64,000 bases of DNA from Locusta migratoria (taxonomy: Eukaryota; Arthropoda; Insecta; Orthoptera; Acrididae): NCBI GenBank assembly GCA_026315105.1, contig CM048750.1, positions 400,079,502 to 400,143,501 on the forward strand. The letters run 5' to 3'. The notes below the pieces were generated by a model. It searched no databases. It saw only the letters and a program-made list of their open reading frames with translations, and was not told where the DNA came from. Shown piece after piece: positions 38,201-51,400 of the stretch. Position numbers and translations under genes: made by a program. The first letter of the stretch is position 1. Each line of letters begins with the position of its first letter.

Positions 38201-41200
38201 GGGATTCGAACCTGGATTTCCTGGTTTGTGTCAGTAGTTGTCTTAACCAATTAGACTATCCAGGCGTGCTTCCCTTCAAACCCAAAGTCTCAACTTATAG
38301 CACACTACCATTTCAGTGCTCCTGCCCATTGGCATTCTGGCATTATAAATATGCCCACAACACGCAACGACAATTTCAAATTTCAATTTGTATTCTCGGG
38401 GCCTTGTAGGAATACAGTATTAGCTGGGAGCAAGAGGAACTATTGGGCAGTGGGCACTACAATTGTAGTGTGCTAGAAGTTGAGAATTTGGGTTGGAAGG
38501 GAAGTGTGCCCGGGTACCTCGATTGGTTAAGGCGACTGCTGGCCCAGAGCAGGAAATCTGGATTCAAATCCTGGTTCAGCACAAATTTTCAAATCCTAAA
38601 GATCCTCCTAGTAGGCATACAATTTATGAGTGGCATAAAAGGTTTGTAGAAACAGGGTGCTCAGTAAGACATAAGAAAGTACCAGGTCGTCCAAGCACAT
38701 CTGACGAAGTCGTTCAGCAAGTGAGACAGAGTTTTGTCATCAGCCCTATAAAATTGACCCGGCGTACATCTCGTGAACTGCAAGTCCCACATACAACAGT
38801 TTGGCGTGTGTTGAGAAAACGTTTGCATTTGGAACCGTACAGTTTGTCACTTTTACATCCAATTAAAAATACTGATAAAATTGTCCGGAAGAACTTCTGT
38901 GCGGATATGTTAGGCTGAGTGGATGATGATGAACATTTCTTGGACAACATAGTCTTTTCTGACGAGTCAACTTTTCACTTAAGTATATACATGTGGCGTC
39001 TAATCCAAAATAACAGACGTCACTTCTGATCCTGCAGTTGTTATTGTTTTCATATTCACTGAATGTATGACTTCAACTGTGAATGGGCAAAGCTGAAAAT
39101 GTGTATCCAGCCAGGAATCGAACCTAGGTCTCCTGCTTTCTAAGTGTCAAGGTTAACACACATAACTGTAGGATTTGGGGCAGTGAAAATCTACACGAAA
39201 CATTGTAAAATGCTTGTGATAGCTCTAAGGTGAACTTTTTTGTGCACTGAGCAAGAAGAAAATGCTGAATTTATCTTTAAACAATGGAAAACCCAATAGG
39301 AATCACCACTTACAATAGCCCCTTAATTTATTACTTTTATTTTTTACTTATTTTTAACTTTTTCCTATTTTTCATAACTTTATTTTTTCCTTTTTCCCAA
39401 ACTTTATTTTTCCTTTTTTTCCTATTTTTATTTTTCCTTTTTTTTCCTACTTTTATTTTTCCTTAAAATTCTTATCACTTCAAATCCCCCCCCCCCCATC
39501 CCTCTCCACACTCCTCTACACCTCCCTTTTGTCCTTTCCCACCCCTTCCCTTCACTGTATTCATTGCTGCAATTCAAATTCCCCCCTATCAGAGCCTTTA
39601 AATTCCATCCCCACCTTTACCCAGCATCCTTCCCCCTCCAGTCCCCACCTCACTCATGGTCTAGCTTGTGCTGCTGGGGCGGTCGGACATGATAGTTGTG
39701 TGTGTGTAGTTGTCTGAGTGATTGCATGAATGTATGTGTTTCTTTTTCTGACGAAGGCCATGGCAGAAAATTTAAGTTGTGTGAGTGTGATTTTCTATTT
39801 TTGTGCCAGTCAGCAGCTCAGCGAACCTCTTTACGGTGAGTTATTACCTATCCTCCATTATTGATATTGAACTTATCTTTAAGTAATTCATTATATAAAA
39901 ATGTCTCGCTACAAGAAATATTAACCAATGTCTATTCCCAACATTCTGTATGAAATTGACTCACTCCTAGTAAGACAGATACAAAAATTAAAGAGGGTGC
40001 CAATGCCTCTTGGAGGTACAGTATCGATAGGAGGGAATTTGCACAATTTTCTAAAGACAGTAAAAGTGGTGAAAAATACTGCAGACTGACCTAGCGCTCC
40101 AGGCAGCAGGTTTGGCGGCACGCCGCCTAGCGAGAGTGCCGTCAGGTCGGGGTCCAGGAAGTCGTGGACACCGGCAGCATCCAGCTCGTCCCCCGCCCGC
40201 GCTCCATCCAGCACCAGCGAGAGCGCACGCCTCTGCGTGCACAGCCGCACGTGGTGCCAGGTCCCGTCAGACAGCGGCGGCCCCGCGGCACTCGTGTTCA
40301 CCGCCGGCGCCCCTCCCAGTCGTGACACGTACACCAGCTGCCCGCCGCGCAACTGCAAAATAAATTACGAGTCTGCCGTCTCTCTGCGCAGCACTGGGAT
40401 GTGAGGGATGCACTCGTAGTGGCTCAGTGACTGTGATATCTTACTTCACAGCTGGTTTGTGCACTCATTCCTAAGCTACTGCTCTTTTAGCTTTTTCCCA
40501 CAAATATACAGATAAAAATTCAATTAACAATACTACAAAACCTTCTTTAACAAATATGAACTACAATAAATTTTAAATGTTGTAAGTACATTGAGGTCAA
40601 GTGAGATACGCTGAAACATTATCCGGTCGGTAATATTTCTATATGTGATAAAAGAAAATAGATTAGGATGTGATCATTTAGTCTAATTATTACAACTATT
40701 TACTATGAAAGACAACTGAAATGCACATGCTCATGTATGGACACAGTACAGAAAACTTTAAAAATAAACTACGTCATCACTGAAATTATAAAAGGACAAG
40801 GGACACAGAGAAAACAATCTCTCCCCCCTCCTGCATATATATGGGTGGTTTTCAAATAATGGGTCAAAATATGTCCTAATAAAATTTTAGAGGGGGGGGA
40901 ATAGTATTTCCTTATATTCACTTTTCTGTTAAATGAAATACATTTGTTCCAATCTGTAGATAACCCATAAAAATTACTTTGATTTAACATGCAAGTGCAG
41001 AAAAAACAAAAACTAATACTGATTTCTCATTTCCGTTATGTCTTATTACTATAACACCTTGAAGTGTGTAAATTTCTGGAATAAAAAACAGTAATGTCAA
41101 TAGGTGAAACTTTCAAATGTTTATTATTTCTGTTGAATAAGTAAATGCACATATTATGTGCAAGTGAAAAAATCCAGAAAATTTTGCAAAAAGAAATGGG

Positions 41201-42420
41201 TCATGCCTGAAAAAGCCTTTATCCTCTATCCTGTCAAGTTGCAGGATTGTGAGCAGGCTGCTTATCCAATAGACTTGAATGTGATAGAGAAAAGACTTTA
41301 GCTCTGAGTGAACACAAAAAGCCAGGTAGAGAGAATGAGGTGGAAAGAGGATAGGGAACTACTAGAAATTGAACTCTGTTAATAAAATTGTAGAAAATCT
41401 GCGTCCTTTGTCACCAAGTCAATAGGAAAATGAAAATAAATTCTGCCCCCTTGAAAAGACAATGTATCTGTTGGAAAATTAGAAGTAGATAATTTTGTGA
41501 AGCTTTATAACAACAAATTCCATGCTATCTTTGGTTTCTGGTGTTGTGTGATTGGACACAATTTATTAAGAACATAATACAGTCAACTATAACACTCGCA
41601 AACTGCTTAAATGACCACAGAATAATTATACATATCAAGGAACAGACACAAGTCAGAGATATGTACACACAGATTAATCACACTTCAATAAATCAGCACA
41701 CTTCATCACTCCCCCCCTTTAGTATCAAAAGATATTTTGGGTTGATTAATGATGAAAATTCTCCTCAGAGATGATAAATATTGTTGAAACGAGGTAGAAT
41801 GGCTGGCCAGTACTTACCTTTGTGCTGTACCGCCGATAGTAACACAAATGAAGAAACAGAAAAAAGGGGACTATAGGACAAGCTTTCGGAACACAGTTCC
41901 TTCATCAGGTGGGAGAGAAGGGAAAGAGAAAGGATGGGAACAGAAGGGAAAGGTAGTTCATGACCTAGGTCATGAAGGTGGTGTTACGGGAGTGTGGACG
42001 TCAGAGATACTGCATGTATGTACTGAGCCACGGCAGAGAGGATAAATAAAAAACGTTTTTCATTAACAGGAAAAGCCTTTTATGTTGGTATGACTATTAA
42101 CAAATTGGCTGAGTGGATGAATGGGCACAGACGGATTGTTCGCCTTGGGGACACCCAATATCCTGTGGCAGAACATGCCCTCCAGCATAACTCCAGGAAC
42201 CTTGGCATGTGTTACACCACACGTGCCATTTGGATAGTACCAACAAACACCAGTCCCTCAGAGCTACGGAGGTGGGAACTTGCCCTCCAACATATCTCCT
42301 CCTCCCGCCACCCCCCTGGCCTAAATCTACGCTAACCCCTCCCCTTCCTCCATCCGCAGCTCACCTATTCATTATCCGTTCCTTACCTCTCTCTCTCTCT
42401 CCCTCCCTGTCTCTCTCTCT

Positions 42421-42478
<58 letters not shown>

Positions 42479-45400
42479 ATCCATCTTTCCCTGTTAATGA
42501 AAAACGTTTTAGACAACCCTCTGCCCCTCCTACACCCCTCAGCATAATTCATTTCACTCATCTTCTCTTCTCTTTACTACTTGATCTTTCCTCTTTGGTT
42601 ATATTCATCCTCTCTGGCTTGGCTCAGTACATACATGCAGTATCTCTGACATCCAGACTCCCGAAACACCATATTTTGGGTTGAATTTGACATGTCGTCC
42701 AGAATAGGTCACAACAGGTCTTAAACTGGATGCAGCAGTGTCCTGGGAGGCAGCCCATGATGTCCATTGTGATTGTTGGTAGGAAGCGGAGCAGGTGATA
42801 TGTTCCTTGGGTCTGCAGGTACAGTTCTGTCACTGAAAGAGGCACTGAAGGCTAGTTTTAGACGGTCAATGCTGACAGTGACGGGTGTACCCATTGTATC
42901 TATTGTAAATGTCTTCTCTCCTTTACTGAATACATGATAGGGTCCATTGATGCCCTGCGTCGTGTCGCACAATAAAAGAATCACATGTTCTTAGTTCATT
43001 GAAAACAAATGGACGTTGACTTACTTGCTTCCTTGGGGCCACAGGTCATAATTGATGGATATGAGTGCGCAGTTTGGACACAAAATCTGACTGTTTAGTG
43101 TGGTCATCTGACATGTTGCCAAAGAACTCACCAGGTAGACGAAGAGATTGGCCATACACAAGTTCTGCAGATGTGGCTCCTAGGTCTTCTTTAATAGCTG
43201 TGCAGAGGCCAAGCAGGACGATAAACAGAATTTCAGTCCATCTTTTTGTGTCCTGACATTGCAGGGACGCCTTTAACTGCTGTGCATTATTTTAAACAGG
43301 TTGTTTGACACTGGACGGTATGTTACTGTCTTTATACGTTTTATACCTAGCAGACCAGCGAGTGCCTCGAACATATAAGATTCAAACTGTCTCCCTTGAT
43401 CTATACTAACTCGCTGCGGAACTCCAAAATATGCAATCCATCCTCTGAAGAATATGGTCTCAATAGTTTCAGCGATAATTTTGATCATAGGGAATACTTC
43501 CGACCAACGAGTATAACGATCAATGGCAAGAGGCAATAGGTACGACCTGACATGTCCTCTTGGTACATTCTCTCTTCCCAATCAAAGATTTGAACATGTG
43601 CACCTAGACATTGTAGGGACCGCTTTCACTGTCAGAAGGTTATACATATTGTCTCATTGCCATTGATCGTTATAATCGATCATTGGTTTACATGATATTC
43701 TTCAAATCCAATTTATATGTTATTTAAGTAAACTGTGATTACATCTGTCACTTTATGGATGATTTACTTCTTGTCACGCTTATTTTCATTCCTGCTATGC
43801 ATCAAGATGAGGCTGTAATGGGTGTATTAAAAATTATTACATAGTTATATTGTGATTTGGTGAATCTTTTGGGTGCAACCTGTCATAAACAGTAAAATAT
43901 TTCCATTACTTTCTCCTCTGCTCTGGTTTACTGATATGAGCTGTAAACCAAGTTTACAATAATTTGTCCTCAAATTTTCATATTTTTCAGGTCAGAATAT
44001 GAAAATTAGCATGTGTTGAAAATAATGACCATCATTTAAATGTTTAGTATGAAAACCATAGGTACTGCAACTTCACTCCTGGCGATTAAAATTGCTACAA
44101 CATGAAGATGATGTGCTGATGATATGAAATTTAACCAACAGGAAGAAGATGCTGTAATGTGCAAATGATAAGCTTTTTAGAGCATTCACACAACGTTGGC
44201 ACCGGTGGTGACACATACAACGTGCTGACATGACGAAAATTTCCAACCAACTTCTCATACACAAACAGCAGTTGACTGGCATTGCCTGGTGAAACGTTGT
44301 TGTGATGCCTCACATAAGGAGGAGAAATGCATACCATCACATTTTCGACATTGATAAAAGTCAGATTGTAGCCTATCATGATTGCGGTTTATCGTATCAT
44401 GACATTGCTGCTTGCGTTGGTTGCGATCCAATGACTGTTAGCAGAATATGGAATTGATCGGTTCAGGACGGCAATACGGAATGCTGTGCTGGATCCCAAA
44501 AATCTCTTATTACTAGCAGTCAAGATGACAGGCATGTTATCCGCATGGCTGTAACAGATCATGCAGCCACGTCTCAATCCCTGAGTCAACAGATGGGGAC
44601 ATTTGCAAGACAACAACCATCTGCACGAATAGTTCGACGATGTTTGCAGCAGCATGGACTATCAGCTCTGAGACCATGGCTACAGATACTCTTGACACTG
44701 CATCACAGACAGGAGCACCTGCAATGGTGTCTGCAACAACGAACCTGGGTGCACGAACGGCAAAACGTCACTTTTTCAGATGAATCCAGGTTCTGTTTAC
44801 AGCATCATGATGGTTGCATCCGTGTTTGGCGATATCGCGGTGAATGCACATTGGAAGCGTGTATTCGTCATTGCCATACTGGCGTATCACCAAGCGTGAT
44901 GGTATGGGGTGCCATCTGTTATACATCTCGGCCACCTCTTGTTTGCATCGATGGAACTTTGAACAGTGGCCATTACATTTCCAGAGGATAGTGCACGACC
45001 ACTTGTTGCAGGTCCTGTACAGGCCTTTCTGAATACAGAAGATGTTCGACTGCTGCCCTGGCCAGGACATTCTCCAGATATCTCACCAATTGAAAACGTC
45101 TGGTCAATGGTGGCCGAGCAACTGGCTCGTCACAATACACCAGTCACTACTCTTGATAAACTGTGGTATCGTGTTGAAGCTGCATGGGCATCTGTATCTG
45201 TACACGCCATCCAAGCTCTGTTTGACTCAATGCCAAGGTGTATCAAGGCCATTATTACGGCCTGAGGTGGTTGTTCTGGGTACTGATTTCTCAGGATCTA
45301 TGCACCCAAATTGCATGAACATGTAATCAACATCAGTTCTAGTATAATATATTTTTCCAATGAGTACCCGTGTATCATCTGCATTTCTTCTTAGGGTAGC

Positions 45401-48400
45401 AATTTTAATGGCCAGTGTGTATCCCCTTTTTTATTATTCTTGCAATGTTAAAAATTGAATTATGAAATTTAAAATTTACATATTCATTTTTTACAATAAT
45501 TTTGATTTAATTAATGTCTATATTTAAACAGTTTTGAATCATTATAATGTACTTGAAAATTCTATCAACTAATTATTTGCAGAAGTTACATTACATTTGT
45601 TAGTGTTGTGATGATTTGAAAGCATACTGAGTCACTGGTGTGGAAACAGAAACACTGAATTGATACTGTATAAGTGAATGTGCTTAATTTGCATCTTCAC
45701 TCGACAATGATTCATACATCATAGCAATTAGTGAACACATTAGATTTAAATTTTATAACTGAAAATTTCACATTGCAATAAATAAAACAACATTAACACC
45801 ATGAAATAAGAAACCTTTCACGAGCCTCTTCCCTTTTCCTATCGTCCACTCAAGCAAAATATTTTAGGAATTTGAAATGTTTATCTACCTGTTTCTTCTC
45901 ACAGTTTGAGGGAAATCGGTGAGACCCATCCTGTGACTTCTCCCCTTGAGTTGCAGAAAAAATAAGACACAGCTGGTCAATATGTGTCCACAATTTCCAT
46001 GCAGAACTCCACATTACATTGCATTACGGGTATTTCGAAGAAATGTAACTGTTTAATATTTGATAGCAATAACGTAGACAAAAACTGGAAGATGAACTGT
46101 GGATGTGTTCCACAATCCAAATATTGATTTGGCTGTCAAACATTCCAAATTTGCCTCAGAGCTTTAAGAATATTGTTCAACAAATAAATAAAAAATGAAG
46201 AAGGGAACAAATTTGGCACACTCACCTCTATCGAAGTGAAATCGGAATTGGAGGCCGCGAAGAAGAGTGCGGCATCCGTGCGCAGTGTGCGGAAAGCGAA
46301 GGCGATGGCCCTGTCTGCCGCACGGTGGTTCTCCGCAGCAGGGGTGGGCGTGGGTGGTCGGCGCCAGCGCGTCGTGCCGCGGTACAGGGAATCCAGCAGC
46401 TGCAGGCGGCGTAGGCGCTCCCCCGGGGAGAGGTCGAGTCGCGCGCCCGCAGCCAGCGATACGGGTGCCAGTGCGGGTCCACAGTCGGGCGCTAGCACCC
46501 ACTCAGGGGAGGGTCCGGAGGAGCCCGTGTGGCACTCGCAGCGGCGCGACGGCCACTCCTCGGCGCACCTTCCCGCTGGACCGCACCTGTTTGTGAATTC
46601 GATAGTGGTGACTCCGGGGCGTACGTGTCGTGTTACAAGGTTTGAAACTTTTGGGGGTAGTGTGTACCGTTCGATGTATGTATCGTATGTTACACTGGAA
46701 TGGTTACCATATATGCTTACTCTGTTACACCTGTGAGCTTTCAAGAAAATCCACGAAAAACAGTATGCAGCAATATTAAAAATATATTATGTGAATTTTA
46801 TTCTGCAGAGAATATCTTCTGGGAAGTGGAAATTGATGCGACAGAATTTAACGAATGAACTATTTAACGAATAAGTATAGAAATACAGGATTTATGTGAC
46901 TTATAATAAAATACATTAATGTTAGCTGTTTACTTGAAGATACTCTTCAGTAAAGTATTTTTATTTTTATTTTCACAGGCTTTATAAATCTTATTTTCAG
47001 TTTATTTAATCTTGCTACTACTCATGTTCCTAATTTAGGCCTATGTTTGCAATATCAGATGTTTTGCATTTTGCATTTCGACAGCTGAAAAGGCTATACG
47101 CGTTGTCGGGTGTGGTAAATTTGTTACTTGTTCTGACCATGATACATGTACATCTACATCTACATACATACTCCGCAATTCACCGTAAGGTGCTTGGCGG
47201 AGGGTACACTGTACCACTACTAGGCATTTCCTTTCCTATTCCACTCCCAAATTGAACGAGGAAAAAAAGAATGCTTATATGCCTCCGTACGAGCCCTAAT
47301 TTCTCTTATCTTGTCTTTGTGATCTTTACGCGAAATGTAAGTAGGCGGCAGCAAGATCGTACTACACTCAGCTTCAAATTCCGGCCCTCTAAATTTACTT
47401 AACAGAAATTCACGAAAAGAACATCGTCTTTCTTCCAGCGATCCCCAATTGAGTTGCCGGAGCATTTCCGTGACACTCGCGCATTGGTCGAACCTACCGG
47501 TAACAAATCTAGCTGCTCGCCTCTGAACCGCCTCTATGTCTTCCTTCAAACCGATCTGCTGCGGGTCCCAAATACTTGAGCAATACTCAAGACGTGGTCG
47601 TACAAGCGTTTTATACGCGGTCTCATTTACAGGTGAAGTACATCTTCCCAAAATTCTCCCAATAAACCGAAGTCGGCTGTCTGCCTTACTCACAACTGTC
47701 CTTACATGCTCGTTCCATTTCATATCGCTCTGCATTGTTACGCCTAGATATTTGAACGACGCGACCGCATCAAGAAGCTCACTACTGATGCTGTATTCGA
47801 ACATTATAGGATTGTTTTTTCTACTCATGCGCATCACCTTACGTTTTTCTACATTGAGAGCTAGCTGCCATTCTTCGCACCAACTAGAAATTTTGTCTAA
47901 GTCAACCTGTATGCTATTACAGTCAGTTACAGACGACACCCTCCCATACACCACAGCATCATCAGCAAACAGCCGCAAATTACAACTACGTAGTAGCAAC
48001 GTGTAACAAAAGAAGCATTCACACTAATTGTTAAGCTTTTAGCACTTCTTCTGGTAGTAGTACATGGCCATATAAGTATACATTTGGGTGGTTGAGTGTG
48101 CTACTGCCAGACGAAAAGCTCAATGCTTCAAAGCTTACTTGAATTCTGTTTTCTGTTACACGCTTCTGTGCTCCACACATCAATCATTTTAGGTGAGTGT
48201 TTGCATTCGCCATTTTACATGGAATTTATAAATTTAGTGCCAAATGCTCAAAAGGAAAAAATTGGAAAATGGAGGACTAATGCTCAGGATAGAATATATA
48301 CAGAGACTTACTTCCTTTGTTTAGCTGCCTTTTGAGAATAATTATGTTTACACATGCTAAGGAATTCTGTGTGTCCATTAACTCTGATTTGTAACAAACA

Positions 48401-51400
48401 GCAATATACTGTCTCTTTTACATGATTTATAATTGATGCACACATAACAGTAAGTAAATTAGTAACATATGCAAATAAAAACAATTGTTAAGGGATTTCT
48501 GTGGTTATTAAGTCAAACTGAACATTAAATTAACAGCATGTATTTGTACCTCTTCCTAAACAGAAATCATGAACTTTCATGGCTATATACTTTGTCAAAT
48601 TGGACAAGAAACATAAAAGCAATATGTTTCGTAACATAATATTGTTTGGGTTTACATACATTGGCCAATGGTCAATAAAACCCATTTAGGCGCAAATGGT
48701 TGCTGCTGTTTTAAAACCCAAGAGCATAATATCAATTTTTTTGTTAATACGAATGACACCACTACAGTACATACAGTAACAGTTTCTCTATGAAATAACA
48801 CTCAGTGCTTTGTCAAACAAACAACTGAAATCAATCTCTGAAGATAAGTTAAAAGTCCTTCATGTGAGAAGCTATCTCTTCTCAAGACCAACATATGGCA
48901 TCTCCGTAAACAATCACTTTAATCTGCTGAGCCAAGAAGTAGATTTCCCAGGTTTTTCTTAAAATTCCTTTACTTACAGACCTTGTGGCAAATCTGCTGA
49001 AAATGTAAAAATCTGGAGCTTATACTAAGCAATTTTTGGTAGTAGATCTGGCTAGATTACAACTGTATTTTACCTTTACATGTTACTATAAACATGAAAC
49101 TAATCTGATGTTAGAAGTTATCTAACTACAAGTACTGAGTATTGATGGCAGCCTATACAGAGCAGATACAAATATGGAAGGTTTGGCTCCTCTGTGTGAT
49201 GGCTTCAGCAGTCTGTCCATCAGGATGCAAACACCTTGCTTCTTCTTTAAGAACTCCAACTAAACCCAATTCCACAATCTTACTACATACAAAAAGTCGA
49301 TATTTCACCTCAATAGACATTAAAATTTCCAAAAGAAACCACATATAAGACGTGAGATACTATGGATACCCATTCATCAGTGATCACAAGTTGTACAGCA
49401 ACATTTCATTTACTGCACTGTAGCCCAACATTCCATACCAGACAAGAGAGGAAGGGGGGGGGGGGGGGTGGCTCCACCACTCATCTCAATCTCAGGAAGA
49501 GTATTTCACCACTGCTTACCGTTCACGATCGGCGCTGTCGGCTTCGGTCGAGTCGCAGGACAAGAGGCGCGGGCGCGAGCAGGTGGGGCTGACGGCGCGA
49601 GCGCGCAATGGGCTGCTCAGGTTGAGCGCGCGCCCGTTCACTGTGACGCTGTGCACGCAGCCCACCAGCTCGTCCGAGTGCACCTGCCCTGGGCGCTCCA
49701 GCACTGCCTCCACTGACGGCAGGCCGCCCACCAGCATAGGAGAGCCGTCGAAGTTGAGTGTCCTGCACACAGAAATTCCGTCACCGAGGCTGCACCTGTT
49801 ATCCCTAGGAGTGCAGAGCGACTGGTGAAGCACCGTAACAAACCCCATCAGAGCTGCAAATATTTCCGCTTGGTTCTCAGTAATTAGTCTGTCTCTAGTC
49901 AATGTAACATCTACATTGGATACTATGCAAATCACATTTAAGTGCCTAGCAGAGGGTTCATCGAACCACCTTTGTACTATTTATCTCCATTCCATTCTTG
50001 AATAGCGTGCAGGAAGAAAAAACACCTGAATCTCTCCGTTCAACCTCTAATTTATAGTATTTTATTCTGATGATCTTTTCTACCTATGTAAGTGGGAGTC
50101 AACAATATAGTTTTGCATTCGGAGGAGAATTTTGGTGATTGGAGTTTCCTAAGTAGCCTACACTGCAGCGATAAGCGCCGTTGTTGTAATGTTACCCAAC
50201 ATTTCCATAATGCTGTCTCCCCTGTATCATGACAATACAAAACGAGCTGGCCTTCTTTGGACTCTTTCGATGTACTCCATCAAACCCACCTGATAAGGAT
50301 CCCACACTGGACAGCAATATTCCAAAAAAGGACGGACAACGGTAGTGTATGCAGTTACTATAGTAGTTCTGTTGCATGTTTTAAGGGTTCTGACAATAAA
50401 CCGTAGTCTCTGGTTCGCCTTTCCCACTACATTATCTACATGTTCTTTCCAGTTTAAGTCAGATGTAATAGTGATTCCTAGGTATTTTGTGGAGTTTACT
50501 GTCTTCACTTTTGATTGATTTATCTTGTAAACTAAGTTTAATGGATTTCTTTTTGAATTCATGTGGACGACTTCACACTTTTCATTATTTAGAGTCAATT
50601 GCCAATTTTTACACCATAGTGATCGTTCTGCAATTGGTTTTGATCTTCAGATGATTTTACTGGACGGTAAATGAAATCATCATCTGCAAACAACCTAAGA
50701 GAGCTACTTAGATTTTCTCCTAAATTGTTTATGTAAATAAGGAACACCAGAGGACCAACAATACTATCCTGTGGAATGCTTGATATCACCTCTGATTTAG
50801 TCGATGCTTTACCATTGATTACTACAAACTGAGTAATCTCTGACAGGAAATCACCTATCCAGTCGCAAATTTGGGGCGATATACCATAACCACGCAGTTT
50901 GATTAAAAGCCATTTGTGAGGTTTGGTGTCAAAAGCCTTCAGGAAATCAAGAAATATGGAATAGATTTGAAAACCCTTGTCGACAGCACTCATCACTTCA
51001 TGTGAGTAAACAGCTAGTTGTGTTTCACATGAACGATATTTTTGAGATTTGTGTTGACCTTGTGTCAATAGATCATTCTGTTTGAGATAATACATAATAT
51101 ATGAATACAGGATATGTTCCAAAACCCTGCTGCAAATTGACGTCAATGAAATAGGGCTATAGTTTAGTGGGTTACTCCTACTGCCTTTCTTGAAGATAGG
51201 TGTGACCTGTGCAACTTTCCAATCTTTTGGTACAGATCCTTCTTTGAGAGAGTGATTGTATATGGCTGTTAACCCTTTCGCGGCTATGGGCGTACATGTA
51301 TGCCCGGCAGTTAGAAGGCCCAGACGGCTACGGGCGTACATGTACGCCCGGTAGGCAGGAGGCCCAGACGGCTACGGGCATTCATATACGCCCAGCAGGT

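Noticed and set aside
46236..46736. Plus-strand 166-codon frame opposite the laminin G 2 exon
   Set aside because: It is an antisense shadow in a GC-rich exon, with Arg/Ala-rich composition and no domain.
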